From Bryobacteraceae bacterium (GTDB taxonomy: Bacteria > Acidobacteriota > Terriglobia > Bryobacterales > Bryobacteraceae): a stretch of 45,749 nucleotides of DNA. The notes beneath the pieces were generated by a model. The model was given only the letters and a program-made list of their open reading frames with translations, was not told the origin of the DNA and ran no database searches. Made by a program: the position numbers and the translations under genes. Below, piece by piece: positions 9,923 to 17,939 of the stretch. Numbering within the stretch: the stretch's first letter is position 1; every line of letters begins with the position of its first letter. The DNA lies in assembly GCA_025980435.1 (NCBI GenBank), contig JAICXK010000009.1:1-45749 (forward strand), written 5' to 3'.

Positions 9923-9935
9923 TTGCGATTCTCCT

Positions 9936-10838
9936 TTACCCGCAAGCTCTCTGCTCAATCAGCACGGCGGTCGCTCGATTCACTTCTAAACCTGTGCCGT
10001 CTTTGCTAATCTTCGCCGGGCACTCCGGCCAAAGCACGCGGATGTCTTCCAACCAACCGTCGAGCTTCTCTCGAAACCGGCGTGGCCGCGCATATTCAAT
10101 CGATCCGATCTGGCTGGCCAGACCGCATGGCCCAAACAGCGGAATCATCTCATTTCCTTTTGCCACAAAGCAGCGATAGGAAAGCCACATGAATAGATCT
10201 AAGGCAGCCGGGGCGCCTCCAAGCACCTTCACCGCGTCCAGATCTGCCGGTATTGGATGTGCCACGATCTCGCGGTAGAACTCGTCGCTGAGCACAATCA
10301 CATTCTCGAACTGCTCGGAAACTGGATACTGCTCAGGATCGCGGCTGTACCAGATCTGCGCTTCACGGAAGAAACTGAATCGCGACCTTTGGACCACCTT
10401 GGCTGTACCTCTGAGCGTGTCCGTTCCGAAAAAGATTGTTGCTCCGAAGATTCGCTCGAAGGCGGCGACCAATCGCCGGTACTCCTTGCCGCCCTTGTGC
10501 ATTCCGAAGGTCTCCAGCATCTCCGCAGCCGTGCGGAAGCGAATCGTTTGACTTTGCTGGCGCACCGCAAGCGTGGCCAGGTAAATCGGAACGATACGGT
10601 CCTGTCCAAATGGCAGCCCGTAGTTCGGGTGCCCCGTGACCTGTAGAACAAAATCACCGTTCCGGCGTTCGTAAAGCATTTCGCAGGCAGGCGGCTTGCG
10701 CACCGGCAGCCCACATAAGACAAATGGTCTCGAACTGAATCCCACGTTCTGCTTTCCTTCCTCTCGTTTCAAGCGCACCATGCAACTGCCTTCGGCTTGC
10801 CGTAGTTTCTGTTTTGAAACCACCAGCTCTGGCCGCAT
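9936..10838 (-). CDS. plasmid-type replication initiator, RepA family
   Basis: A 300-aa protein resembling plasmid RepA replication proteins (the RepA_C-like family in Pfam PF04796): RPFVLCGLPVRKPP, YERRNGDFVLQVTGHP, GLPFGQDRIVPIYLATLAVR, later PAALDLFMWLSYRCFVAKG and SQIGSIEYARPRRFREKL. These proteins bind iterons and start plasmid replication. In a chromosomal context it marks an integrated plasmid or integrative element. Start is uncertain: ATG at 10838 is used; TTG at 10925 and ATG at 10781 (with GAAGG upstream) are possible. YhcG follows immediately, so the two were probably acquired together. No iteron array is obvious in the flanks. Confidence 0.75.
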   Translation of the reverse strand: MRPELVVSKQKLRQAEGSCMVRLKREEGKQNVGFSSRPFVLCGLPVRKPPACEMLYERRNGDFVLQVTGHPNYGLPFGQDRIVPIYLATLAVRQQSQTIRFRTAAEMLETFGMHKGGKEYRRLVAAFERIFGATIFFGTDTLRGTAKVVQRSRFSFFREAQIWYSRDPEQYPVSEQFENVIVLSDEFYREIVAHPIPADLDAVKVLGGAPAALDLFMWLSYRCFVAKGNEMIPLFGPCGLASQIGSIEYARPRRFREKLDGWLEDIRVLWPECPAKISKDGTGLEVNRATAVLIEQRACG

Positions 10839-11437
10839 TCGTTTTAAGCTGGCACCAGCCAACTCCAGGCCGTCGGTCCCACTGTTATGTCCCCCGAATA
10901 CACATCGGGCATTCGTGTTTTGCAATCCTCACCTCGCGTCAGCGCCGAACCGGATTCAGCGCGCGTCAGGCGAGCAATTTGGAAGTGATTCCTTGCTGAT
11001 TTTCGGGAGCCAAAGCATCCCCGGCTTCAGGAATGCGATTAATGCGTTAAGCCGGGTTTCGACTAAACCTGAGGAAACTCCATGGATCTCTATGCACTGG
11101 GTTGATCTCCATGAACGCCTTTTGCCTTTATTTACAATCGAGAATCGTTTTCCCAAGCTGGACGTCGCGGGTTCGATCCCCGTCTCCCGCTCCATGTTAA
11201 TGATTTGACGCAATCGCGCATTCCGTCTGACCTGGCTTAGCGTATAACGCATTGATGCATCAACGACGCTCGGCAAATACCTGATTCGAAAACGCTGTGA
11301 GCAGGCGAGTGCCAGCCGGCTGGGCGTGAAGATCAAGTCCCCCTCTCCGCACCAAACTGTAAAGAATGTACGCGTTTTCGTCTGGACCTCATCTGCCTAA
11401 AGCGCCGCGCTCACCGCTCAGGGTCATTCCCAAGGAC
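10839..11437. other. 600-bp gap containing a tRNA fragment
   Basis: No convincing protein gene. The only recognisable content is the 3' part of a tRNA-Gly gene at 11150-11194. An antisense reading frame across it is the usual artefact of such fragments. No terminator with a T-tract is seen after the DUF4157 gene that ends at 11438. Confidence 0.6.
11150..11194 (+). other. tRNA-Gly(CCC) 3' fragment, candidate attachment site
   Basis: Reading rightwards: anticodon loop TTCCCAA, the 3' strand of the anticodon stem GCTGG, T-arm GCGGGTTCGATCCCCGT, acceptor strand CTCCCGC, discriminator T and CCA (11192-11194). The 5' half (GCGGGAG..., CCAGC) is absent upstream, so this is not a functional tRNA. 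A tRNA 3' end starting at the anticodon loop is the usual duplicated core left by a tyrosine-recombinase integration. Because the fragment is on the plus strand, the intact tRNA and the element should lie to the left. Confidence 0.75.
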
Positions 11438-14400
11438 CTACTGCCCGCGCCAGTGCCAACGCACCCAATAGTATTCCTGCACGCGAGTCATCTGCCCCTC
11501 ACGCGCGAGTAACGCGGCGTAGAGCATCGTCTTTGCCAGGTGCGATTCGCGTTCGCGCGAAGTTAGGTCGAACGCTATGTTATTCCCGCCGATAGAGATC
11601 TCGAAATCGGGCTTGATATCCGCAACGCGCGAGTTCAACACAGAGTTCGGAATCGACGCCCGTAGCCACTGATAAGCCTGGCCTTCGTTCTGGAACCATT
11701 GATCGACGGTCCGCTGGAGCACTGTCGGCGAAAGTGTGTTGAAGGCTTGAAGCTGCAGTTCGACATGGGGGACCGCGCCAGCCGGGAAACCCATGGCTCG
11801 CAAAACACGCGCCAGTTCCGCATGCAACATCGTCCCGAACGCTGCGTTACCCGCGGCTCTCCGTCCGCTTGCACGCAGGTTGGTTAGCGCCTGCCGAATG
11901 GCCGTTTGAAGATCAATCGCCATAGGCGCCTGCACAGCCTCCTGCTGGACTTGCTGCTGTCCGGCGCCTTGCTCCAATTGGGCGAAGATCGCGTCAATCC
12001 GCCGTTCGATTCTTTGTTCGCGATCCTGAGCTCTCCACTGCTCTTGCGTCATGGTTCGGGTACCTGGGGCAGGATTGACTCCTCCGAAATCCGGCGCGGC
12101 GGGTTGCGCGGGCGCCCCGGCAACCTCGACCGGGTTTGCTTCCGTGACTTCGATCTCCAATTGAATCGGGTTCCCGGGAACTGGCTCGAGCGCTCCAGCG
12201 GCCGCGGCAGGCAACTCCGGCGCGTTGGCAAGATCGATGGGCGCGGTGAACAAGTCGCCCGGACGTGCGGAGATCATCGGGCTCCGCTGTTCGACCACAG
12301 ACATCAGTTGATCGCCGATCGCTCTGGTGGATCTCGGCATGGAGTAAAGCGGCTCGGATCCCTCAAGAGCACTGGAGACCAATTTGTTGAGGAGACTCCG
12401 TTGAAGATATCCTTTAACGCCCGTTGCGGGTGCTGACGGCGTCGCCCCCGGCACGAGTTCCTCGGGATTCAGCTGCGTGACCGTTTCTGCGGCCGTGGAA
12501 ACTTGCGGTTCCGGTTCACCGGGCTGAACTTCAGAAGCAGCGGCTTTGCCTTCACTTGTCGCTGGAGCGGGAGCTCTGGCAGGCCGCGGCATCAGCCTTG
12601 AGAGTGCGCCGGCTGGACCTCCAACAACACCGCCCCATCCGCCCGCCTCGATCCACGATAAAGGCCCTCCGATCTGCGCCGCCTGGAACCGGCGCTCTGC
12701 TTCTGACGTGGAAAGGTTGGATGCGAGATAGCTTGTCAGATCTGTGGCAACCGAGCCGGAGAACCCACCAGAAAACCCGGCTACGGTCCCTTCCACGTAC
12801 CCGGCCGCCACTGTGCCTTCTTCAAGACCGAGCAGCGTGGACGCGCCGGCACCGAGCCCTTTGCCAAAAAATGGCAGTGCGATGGCCAGATCGCCGATAG
12901 CCCCTTTCACGACATCGCTGATGTGAAAGCCGGTGTAGTCGTTGTAAGAGATGTGTCCCATGCGATAGGCATGTGCACGTGCGGCGTGGGTGTCCATGTA
13001 GCCGCCGCTCGCGACGTTACCGAAGCCGTGCATTAGCTTGTTGGCTCCCAGACCGATCTTGTTCCCAAACCAGGCAAAATACGACCAGCCGCCTTCCTCC
13101 CAATCCTCCGAGGCCGCTTTGCGAATGTCTTCCGCGTTTTCTTCCCAAATCTCTCCCGCCGTCCGATCGGGCATGTTCTCCTTGCGGAAATTGTTCATCG
13201 CCTCCATCGCCTGGCTCGAGCGAGTCGACAGGCTCTGGATATTGGCATTGATCTTGCCGACGAGTTCGGTCTGGTCTTTGTTCCCCGGCATGAGGACGCT
13301 GCTCAAGGTCTCGCCGGCTTTCTTGAGGTCGGGTAATACTTCGTGCCACAGCGTCCAGACTTCGTCCTGCGTGTAGTCGGCCGGGTCGGCAGCCATCTTG
13401 TCCAAGCGCTCGCCGTAGTGCTCGAGCAGGTACTCGGCCTTGGCGTTAAGCTCGGCGATTTCAGCAAGCTGGCGAGCGTCGTTTAGCGCGATCAGCGTCC
13501 AAAGGTAAGCGCCACGGGTCGAGAGAGGATCAAGAGATGCAAGCGCAAGAGCGCCATGATCGTCCTGCAGTTTTTTGAAATCGGTGGTGAACGTCAACTC
13601 GCTCGGCGTGTCCTCGAGACCATCGGGGTCGGGAAGTTCGACATTCACGAGCGGATTTCCAATGGGCTCCAGCATCTGGCGGGCGGCTTCGTTGCGCGCA
13701 ATCTCGGCGATGAATGGCTCGGCGTCCGCATGCGTCCGCGCGGCGTCGAGCAGACCGGGCAGCAGCGCGCTGAGTAGTTCATCGCGCGAAACGTATTCGA
13801 TGCCGGGCGCGAGGAAGTTGCCAAGTGGAGCCTGAGCGAAAAACAGCCCTTGGGGGCCGTCATAAGGCAAGGCGCGGCGGAGGTGCTCGCGTCGATAAGC
13901 GGCGTCCTGTAGCATCTGCAGCGAATCGCGATCGAGCGCAACAGCAAGGAACGGATAGTCGGCGAGCGGGTTCTCCGGTATGGGCGTGCAGACCTGATCA
14001 TCCGCGGAACAGGTCTTGTCGCGCGGCTGACACCGAAGCTGGTTGTCCGGTGAACCCGATTGCTGAACAATGTGCGTGAGTTCGTGCGCGAGGAGCAGAC
14101 GTCCGTCGTGCGATCCGGGCTGGTATTCGCCGCGTCCGAATACGATATCGGAGCCGAGCGTATACGCGCGCGCGTTGAATCGAGCGGCGGAACGCTCTGC
14201 GTCCGGGCCGGTGTGAATGCGGACTCCGGCGAAACTCGCGCCCAAACGAGATTCAAAGTAGTCGCGCTGTGATGGCGAAAGCGGCGCGGTTACGGGCGCG
14301 TTGGCGATCTCGGCATCATCCTCGCCGACCGGCGGAGATGAGACAACGTTCTGCGCGGCAACGTCTGCCTCTTGTTCCTCGCGCAATTTTCGCTGCACGG

Positions 14401-14506
14401 CCTGGTTCCCGGCGTGGCTGAGGGCGCTCGTGCTCTGTGCCTGCGACGTGCCGCGAGTGGCGGCGTCAGGATTTGCCGAAACCTTTTCAAAATCAAATGA
14501 GGGCAT
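11438..14506 (-). CDS. DUF4157 protein with nuclease-like C-terminus, likely eCIS cargo
   Basis: A 1022-aa protein at the end of the eCIS operon. Residues ~75-150 form DUF4157, including FAGVRIHTGPDAERSAARFN and the HELTH metal-binding motif (141-145) of a putative zincin; DUF4157 is a known marker of eCIS-associated effectors. The middle is helical, with a Gly/Ala-rich hydrophobic stretch near residues 530-590 that could insert into membranes. The last ~60 residues contain IKPDFEISIGG...FDLTS, which resembles a PD-(D/E)XK-type nuclease core of polymorphic toxins, with the catalytic Lys apparently replaced. ATG at 14506 overlaps the AAA ATPase stop; a TTG at 14527 is less likely. No obvious immunity gene follows. 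Role as toxin is inference. Confidence 0.8.
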   Translation of the reverse strand: MPSFDFEKVSANPDAATRGTSQAQSTSALSHAGNQAVQRKLREEQEADVAAQNVVSSPPVGEDDAEIANAPVTAPLSPSQRDYFESRLGASFAGVRIHTGPDAERSAARFNARAYTLGSDIVFGRGEYQPGSHDGRLLLAHELTHIVQQSGSPDNQLRCQPRDKTCSADDQVCTPIPENPLADYPFLAVALDRDSLQMLQDAAYRREHLRRALPYDGPQGLFFAQAPLGNFLAPGIEYVSRDELLSALLPGLLDAARTHADAEPFIAEIARNEAARQMLEPIGNPLVNVELPDPDGLEDTPSELTFTTDFKKLQDDHGALALASLDPLSTRGAYLWTLIALNDARQLAEIAELNAKAEYLLEHYGERLDKMAADPADYTQDEVWTLWHEVLPDLKKAGETLSSVLMPGNKDQTELVGKINANIQSLSTRSSQAMEAMNNFRKENMPDRTAGEIWEENAEDIRKAASEDWEEGGWSYFAWFGNKIGLGANKLMHGFGNVASGGYMDTHAARAHAYRMGHISYNDYTGFHISDVVKGAIGDLAIALPFFGKGLGAGASTLLGLEEGTVAAGYVEGTVAGFSGGFSGSVATDLTSYLASNLSTSEAERRFQAAQIGGPLSWIEAGGWGGVVGGPAGALSRLMPRPARAPAPATSEGKAAASEVQPGEPEPQVSTAAETVTQLNPEELVPGATPSAPATGVKGYLQRSLLNKLVSSALEGSEPLYSMPRSTRAIGDQLMSVVEQRSPMISARPGDLFTAPIDLANAPELPAAAAGALEPVPGNPIQLEIEVTEANPVEVAGAPAQPAAPDFGGVNPAPGTRTMTQEQWRAQDREQRIERRIDAIFAQLEQGAGQQQVQQEAVQAPMAIDLQTAIRQALTNLRASGRRAAGNAAFGTMLHAELARVLRAMGFPAGAVPHVELQLQAFNTLSPTVLQRTVDQWFQNEGQAYQWLRASIPNSVLNSRVADIKPDFEISIGGNNIAFDLTSRERESHLAKTMLYAALLAREGQMTRVQEYYWVRWHWRGQ

Positions 14507-16433
14507 GGTAGTGCTTGAAATCGGCAAGCGACGAAGGCTTACCTTGCTTGAACAGTTGACGGCTCACGGCACAGGCGATCTGCCGCATCGTGATGACACC
14601 GCCGTCCTGAGCAGCAAGAAACGCGGCGTCAAGCGCGATGTTGCGGATATCGCCGCCGGTTAGCTGGAATTGCGCGGCCAGGAACGAGAAATCGATGGCT
14701 TTGTCGAGCGGCGCATTCTCCGGGAAGACCTTGAGCCAGAGTTTGCGCCGGTGCTCCTCGTCCGGCGCGGGAAACTCAATGACGTAGTGCAGGCGGCGCA
14801 CGAATGCGTCGTCAATGTTGCGCCGCAGATTCGTCGCGAGAATCACGGTGCCGTCATGCTCTTCGAGTTTCTGCAGCAGATACGCAACCTCGATGTTGGC
14901 GTAGCGGTCGTGCGCATCGTTCACTTCGGAGCGTTTGCCGAATAACGCATCGGCTTCATCGAAGAAGAGAATCGACTGGCTGCCGCGGGCGGCGGCAAAG
15001 ACACGGTCAAGATTCTTCTCGGTTTCACCGATGTATTTACTGACGACGCCCGAAAGGTCGATGCGAAAAACTTCAAGTTCGAGATAGTTGCCGACGACGG
15101 CAGCAGTCATGGTCTTGCCGGTGCCGGAGCCGCCAGCGAAGAGAACCTTCAGTCCTTTAATGCCGTGGTATTTGCGCGCAAAGCCCCAGTCGTCATAAAC
15201 GATGTGGCGGTAGCGGATGGCTTCGGCAAGCTCGCGAATCTGACGGAGAGTCGACGCGGGCAGTACCAGGTCATCCCATGTCTGGCTGCTAAGGAGGCGG
15301 CGCGCGAAGCCGCCGATCGTGCTTTCGGACTGACTGCGGATGGCGCCGGCAAGATCGGCGAGATCGGGTTCGCGGTTCTCGTTGTTAAGCGCGAGCATGT
15401 CGCGCGCGTAGGCGGCGGCGCTTGCGATCTGCGAAGGGCCAATGGAATAGCGGGCGGCGAGTTCGAAGGCAAGAACATTGGGAACCTCGGTGTTCCAGAG
15501 CTGCGCGCGGTCATGATAGCCGGCATCGGGAAGGCGGAGGACGCGGACTGTGTGCGCGGGGATTACGCCGCGCCAGTTGGCGCCGGGCGGAAGCACTATC
15601 CAGATTGGCGCGACAGGATTCGCGAGCTCCTGAAAGAACCGGCGCGCGCCGGTAGCCGCGAGCATTTCCGCCAATGTGAGCAGACAGACGCCGCAGCTTT
15701 CAATGTGCTGCAGAAGCTTGATTGGGGCGGCTTGGTCCGGCGCGTAAAGATCGATGGTGACGAGGGGGCGTTGCGCGAGGTGACATGCGGTCTCGATCGC
15801 TGAGCGGGTATCGTCGAATGAAGCGGATTCGATCAAGTAGAGCCGCGCTAGTGACGCGGTCGCGGTGAGGACATCGTGATGGGTCGACGTGGCTTTGGGA
15901 ATCGTGGATTCCGGAGCTAGTCCAGTAAGATGGCGCAGCACGGTCAAAGGAACAGTGAGTTCGCGCGCGAGAAATCCGTCGCCGGTTGCGGTTAGCAAGC
16001 CAGTGGAGAGAAGCCGGCTTTCCGGCAGAAGAGAGTTGCGGTCGGCTTGCGTGCAGACGCGCAGCGCGAGTTCGACGGTTGGCTTTTTGCGGGATACATC
16101 GTTCTGCAAGTACGCATAGAGCGTCTCGTATTTGAGGCTCAATTCGCCCGCCAACGCAAGTAAGACAACGTCGTGCTCGAATGGCGTGAGTTCGAGCGCC
16201 GCCCATTCGGGAGGGTCTTTGGCCTGGCGCGGCAGCTCTTCGAGAATCTCTGAGCCGCCAGCGATGTTTCGTACCAGGGAATCGACCTGTTGATCGCTTA
16301 CGTAGAGACCGCGGAACTCGTCGAGCGAGAGCCGATATCGCACACGGAGACGAAGGATCTCGCGGTGCAGCAGGATATCGAGGCGGCGAAGTTCGCCGTC
16401 GAAGTATGTTTGCATTTCGACTGCGGTGTCCAT
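14493..16433 (-). CDS. eCIS AAA+ ATPase (Afp15/Pvc15 type)
   Basis: A 646-aa protein with a long helical N-terminal region (1-380) and a C-terminal AAA+ domain: Walker A GGSGTGKT (434-441), Walker B ILFFDEADALFGKR (488-501), sensor-1 Asn in VILATN (about 535), and arginine-finger candidates in FVRRLHY. An ATPase of this type is a conserved component of extracellular contractile injection systems, in the position of Afp15; by family knowledge it is thought to help assembly, cargo loading or sheath recycling. ATG at 16433 lies 9 bp after the preceding stop, and its own end overlaps the DUF4157 gene, so it is translationally coupled to the putative effector. Confidence 0.9.
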   Translation of the reverse strand: MDTAVEMQTYFDGELRRLDILLHREILRLRVRYRLSLDEFRGLYVSDQQVDSLVRNIAGGSEILEELPRQAKDPPEWAALELTPFEHDVVLLALAGELSLKYETLYAYLQNDVSRKKPTVELALRVCTQADRNSLLPESRLLSTGLLTATGDGFLARELTVPLTVLRHLTGLAPESTIPKATSTHHDVLTATASLARLYLIESASFDDTRSAIETACHLAQRPLVTIDLYAPDQAAPIKLLQHIESCGVCLLTLAEMLAATGARRFFQELANPVAPIWIVLPPGANWRGVIPAHTVRVLRLPDAGYHDRAQLWNTEVPNVLAFELAARYSIGPSQIASAAAYARDMLALNNENREPDLADLAGAIRSQSESTIGGFARRLLSSQTWDDLVLPASTLRQIRELAEAIRYRHIVYDDWGFARKYHGIKGLKVLFAGGSGTGKTMTAAVVGNYLELEVFRIDLSGVVSKYIGETEKNLDRVFAAARGSQSILFFDEADALFGKRSEVNDAHDRYANIEVAYLLQKLEEHDGTVILATNLRRNIDDAFVRRLHYVIEFPAPDEEHRRKLWLKVFPENAPLDKAIDFSFLAAQFQLTGGDIRNIALDAAFLAAQDGGVITMRQIACAVSRQLFKQGKPSSLADFKHYHALI

Positions 16434-16442
16434 TGGCTTCGA

Positions 16443-17939
16443 CTATGGAGCTTCGGGGTACAGATTGAACGGCTTTGGAGTGAGCCAGGAAATGGTGTAC
16501 TGCCAGCGGCAAATACCGGTCATGTTTAGGAGCAACTGGAGCGGCGGAGGACCGAGTCGAACGACGCGGCGGTCCTCGTATTCTTCGATGCTGGCTGGGA
16601 AGTCGAGAAAGTTTTCATATAAGTGCGGGAGGCTCGATGTGGAGAAGCCCGGCAGTCGCCATGCGAGTGAACGTGCAATCAGCAGAGCGGGATCTTCCAG
16701 CCATCTGTCACGGCGCGAGGAAAGCAGGTGTGGAAGGCGGAGATAGGCCCGGTCGGCCGGCGCCCGATGCCGCGAGTTGTCACGCATCAAATCCGAAGTA
16801 AGGCACTCGCGGCGAAGCCGGCGGAGCCGGCGTATGGGAATCATCTCTTGCCAGCGCCGGAAGGATTCGGCCGAGAGAGCCGCGTCGATATTGAAGAGCG
16901 AACGGATCAGGGGATCTTCAAATGCGCGTATCGCGCGCGCGGCGCCGAGCACTTTGAGCAGAATCCAGAAGCGGATGAGCTGATCGCTTATCGGAAGCGC
17001 GTCCAGAAATGGGAGCAGGAGGAATACGCCGCCGAATGGCGTGTAGCGGCGATCCGGAATCTCGGCCGTATCCGCACGCGGTTCGAGGAATGGCTCGAAA
17101 ACACTCCGCGGTGTGCCGAGCAGGGGCTCGATGATGACGAAATCCTCGAGGGTGATCAGGTCACGGAGATCGTGGGGCCGGTTCTGCGCAATATATTCGA
17201 TGGCGCGCGCGACTGCTGCCGAATCGAGTTCACGAGCCACCAGAAGCAGCCGGCCGACAGGACGCGCGGCAGGTATCCAGCAGCGTGCCGCGAGCGACAC
17301 GTGAAGGGCCCACCGGAATTCGCCCGCGCCATCGGGCCCGGGCAGCGTAGCAGGGATGGCTGTAATAGGCCCTTCAGGCAGCGTCTTCGCGATGGTATCC
17401 CAGATACGCCGGGCGTCATTCTCGGAAAGCGCGGCGATGATCGAGCGTAGTTCCGCCGCGCTCATGCGGAGCAGGGCGTCAATGCCCTGGGGGTTTGTAC
17501 AGACAGCCGTACGGATGCGCGCGGTCGTCGAGAGATAGTCGAGTCCTTCGAAGCGGCTCTGATACCACTTACGCGGACGCCCCGCGGCAGCATCCGTTAT
17601 ATATGAGAGGAGCAGGCCGGCGTGGTCTTCGAAATGAACGATATCGCCGTCTTGCGGTTCGCCGATGCGGCGAACTAGTGCGGCCGCAAGACGGCCGGCC
17701 CATACCTCTGCGATGGCGTCGTCATTGTGATCAAGGTTGAGGTCAACATCGAAGTGGAGCCGCCGGAATATCCAGATTGACGAATCGTCGCGCCCGGGGG
17801 CTATCGTTTGGAGAGCGCGCGAGAGGACGCCGGGCAGGCGCTTCGCGGCGACAGAATCGAGACGCTCGCGTGTCGCGAGCGGGAACGAGTCATCGTGCGG
17901 GACGAGATAGCTCGAATGGAATTTGCCGACCGCAATCAT
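16443..17939 (-). CDS. probable eCIS tape-measure-like protein
   Basis: A 498-aa protein between the fibre genes and the AAA ATPase, the usual place of the CIS tape-measure protein (Afp14 position). It has an N-terminal segment with IFRRLHFDVDLNLDHN, a helical middle (PQGIDALLRMSAAELRSIIA), a hydrophobic GGVFLLLPFLDALPIS that fits the family pattern of a Leu-rich motif before conserved helices, an Arg-rich region, and a C-terminus with ICRWQYTISWLTP. It is short compared with classical phage tape measures and lacks long coiled coils, so the name rests on position and partial pattern. ATG at 17939 overlaps the preceding stop as ATGA; a longer frame starting at 18041 would lie inside the upstream gene. 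Confidence 0.55.
   Translation of the reverse strand: MIAVGKFHSSYLVPHDDSFPLATRERLDSVAAKRLPGVLSRALQTIAPGRDDSSIWIFRRLHFDVDLNLDHNDDAIAEVWAGRLAAALVRRIGEPQDGDIVHFEDHAGLLLSYITDAAAGRPRKWYQSRFEGLDYLSTTARIRTAVCTNPQGIDALLRMSAAELRSIIAALSENDARRIWDTIAKTLPEGPITAIPATLPGPDGAGEFRWALHVSLAARCWIPAARPVGRLLLVARELDSAAVARAIEYIAQNRPHDLRDLITLEDFVIIEPLLGTPRSVFEPFLEPRADTAEIPDRRYTPFGGVFLLLPFLDALPISDQLIRFWILLKVLGAARAIRAFEDPLIRSLFNIDAALSAESFRRWQEMIPIRRLRRLRRECLTSDLMRDNSRHRAPADRAYLRLPHLLSSRRDRWLEDPALLIARSLAWRLPGFSTSSLPHLYENFLDFPASIEEYEDRRVVRLGPPPLQLLLNMTGICRWQYTISWLTPKPFNLYPEAP

Noticed and set aside
10956-11336. 126-aa minus-strand frame containing RETGIEPATSSLG
   Set aside because: This peptide is the well-known artefact of reading a tRNA 3' end antisense; the bases are the tRNA-Gly fragment.
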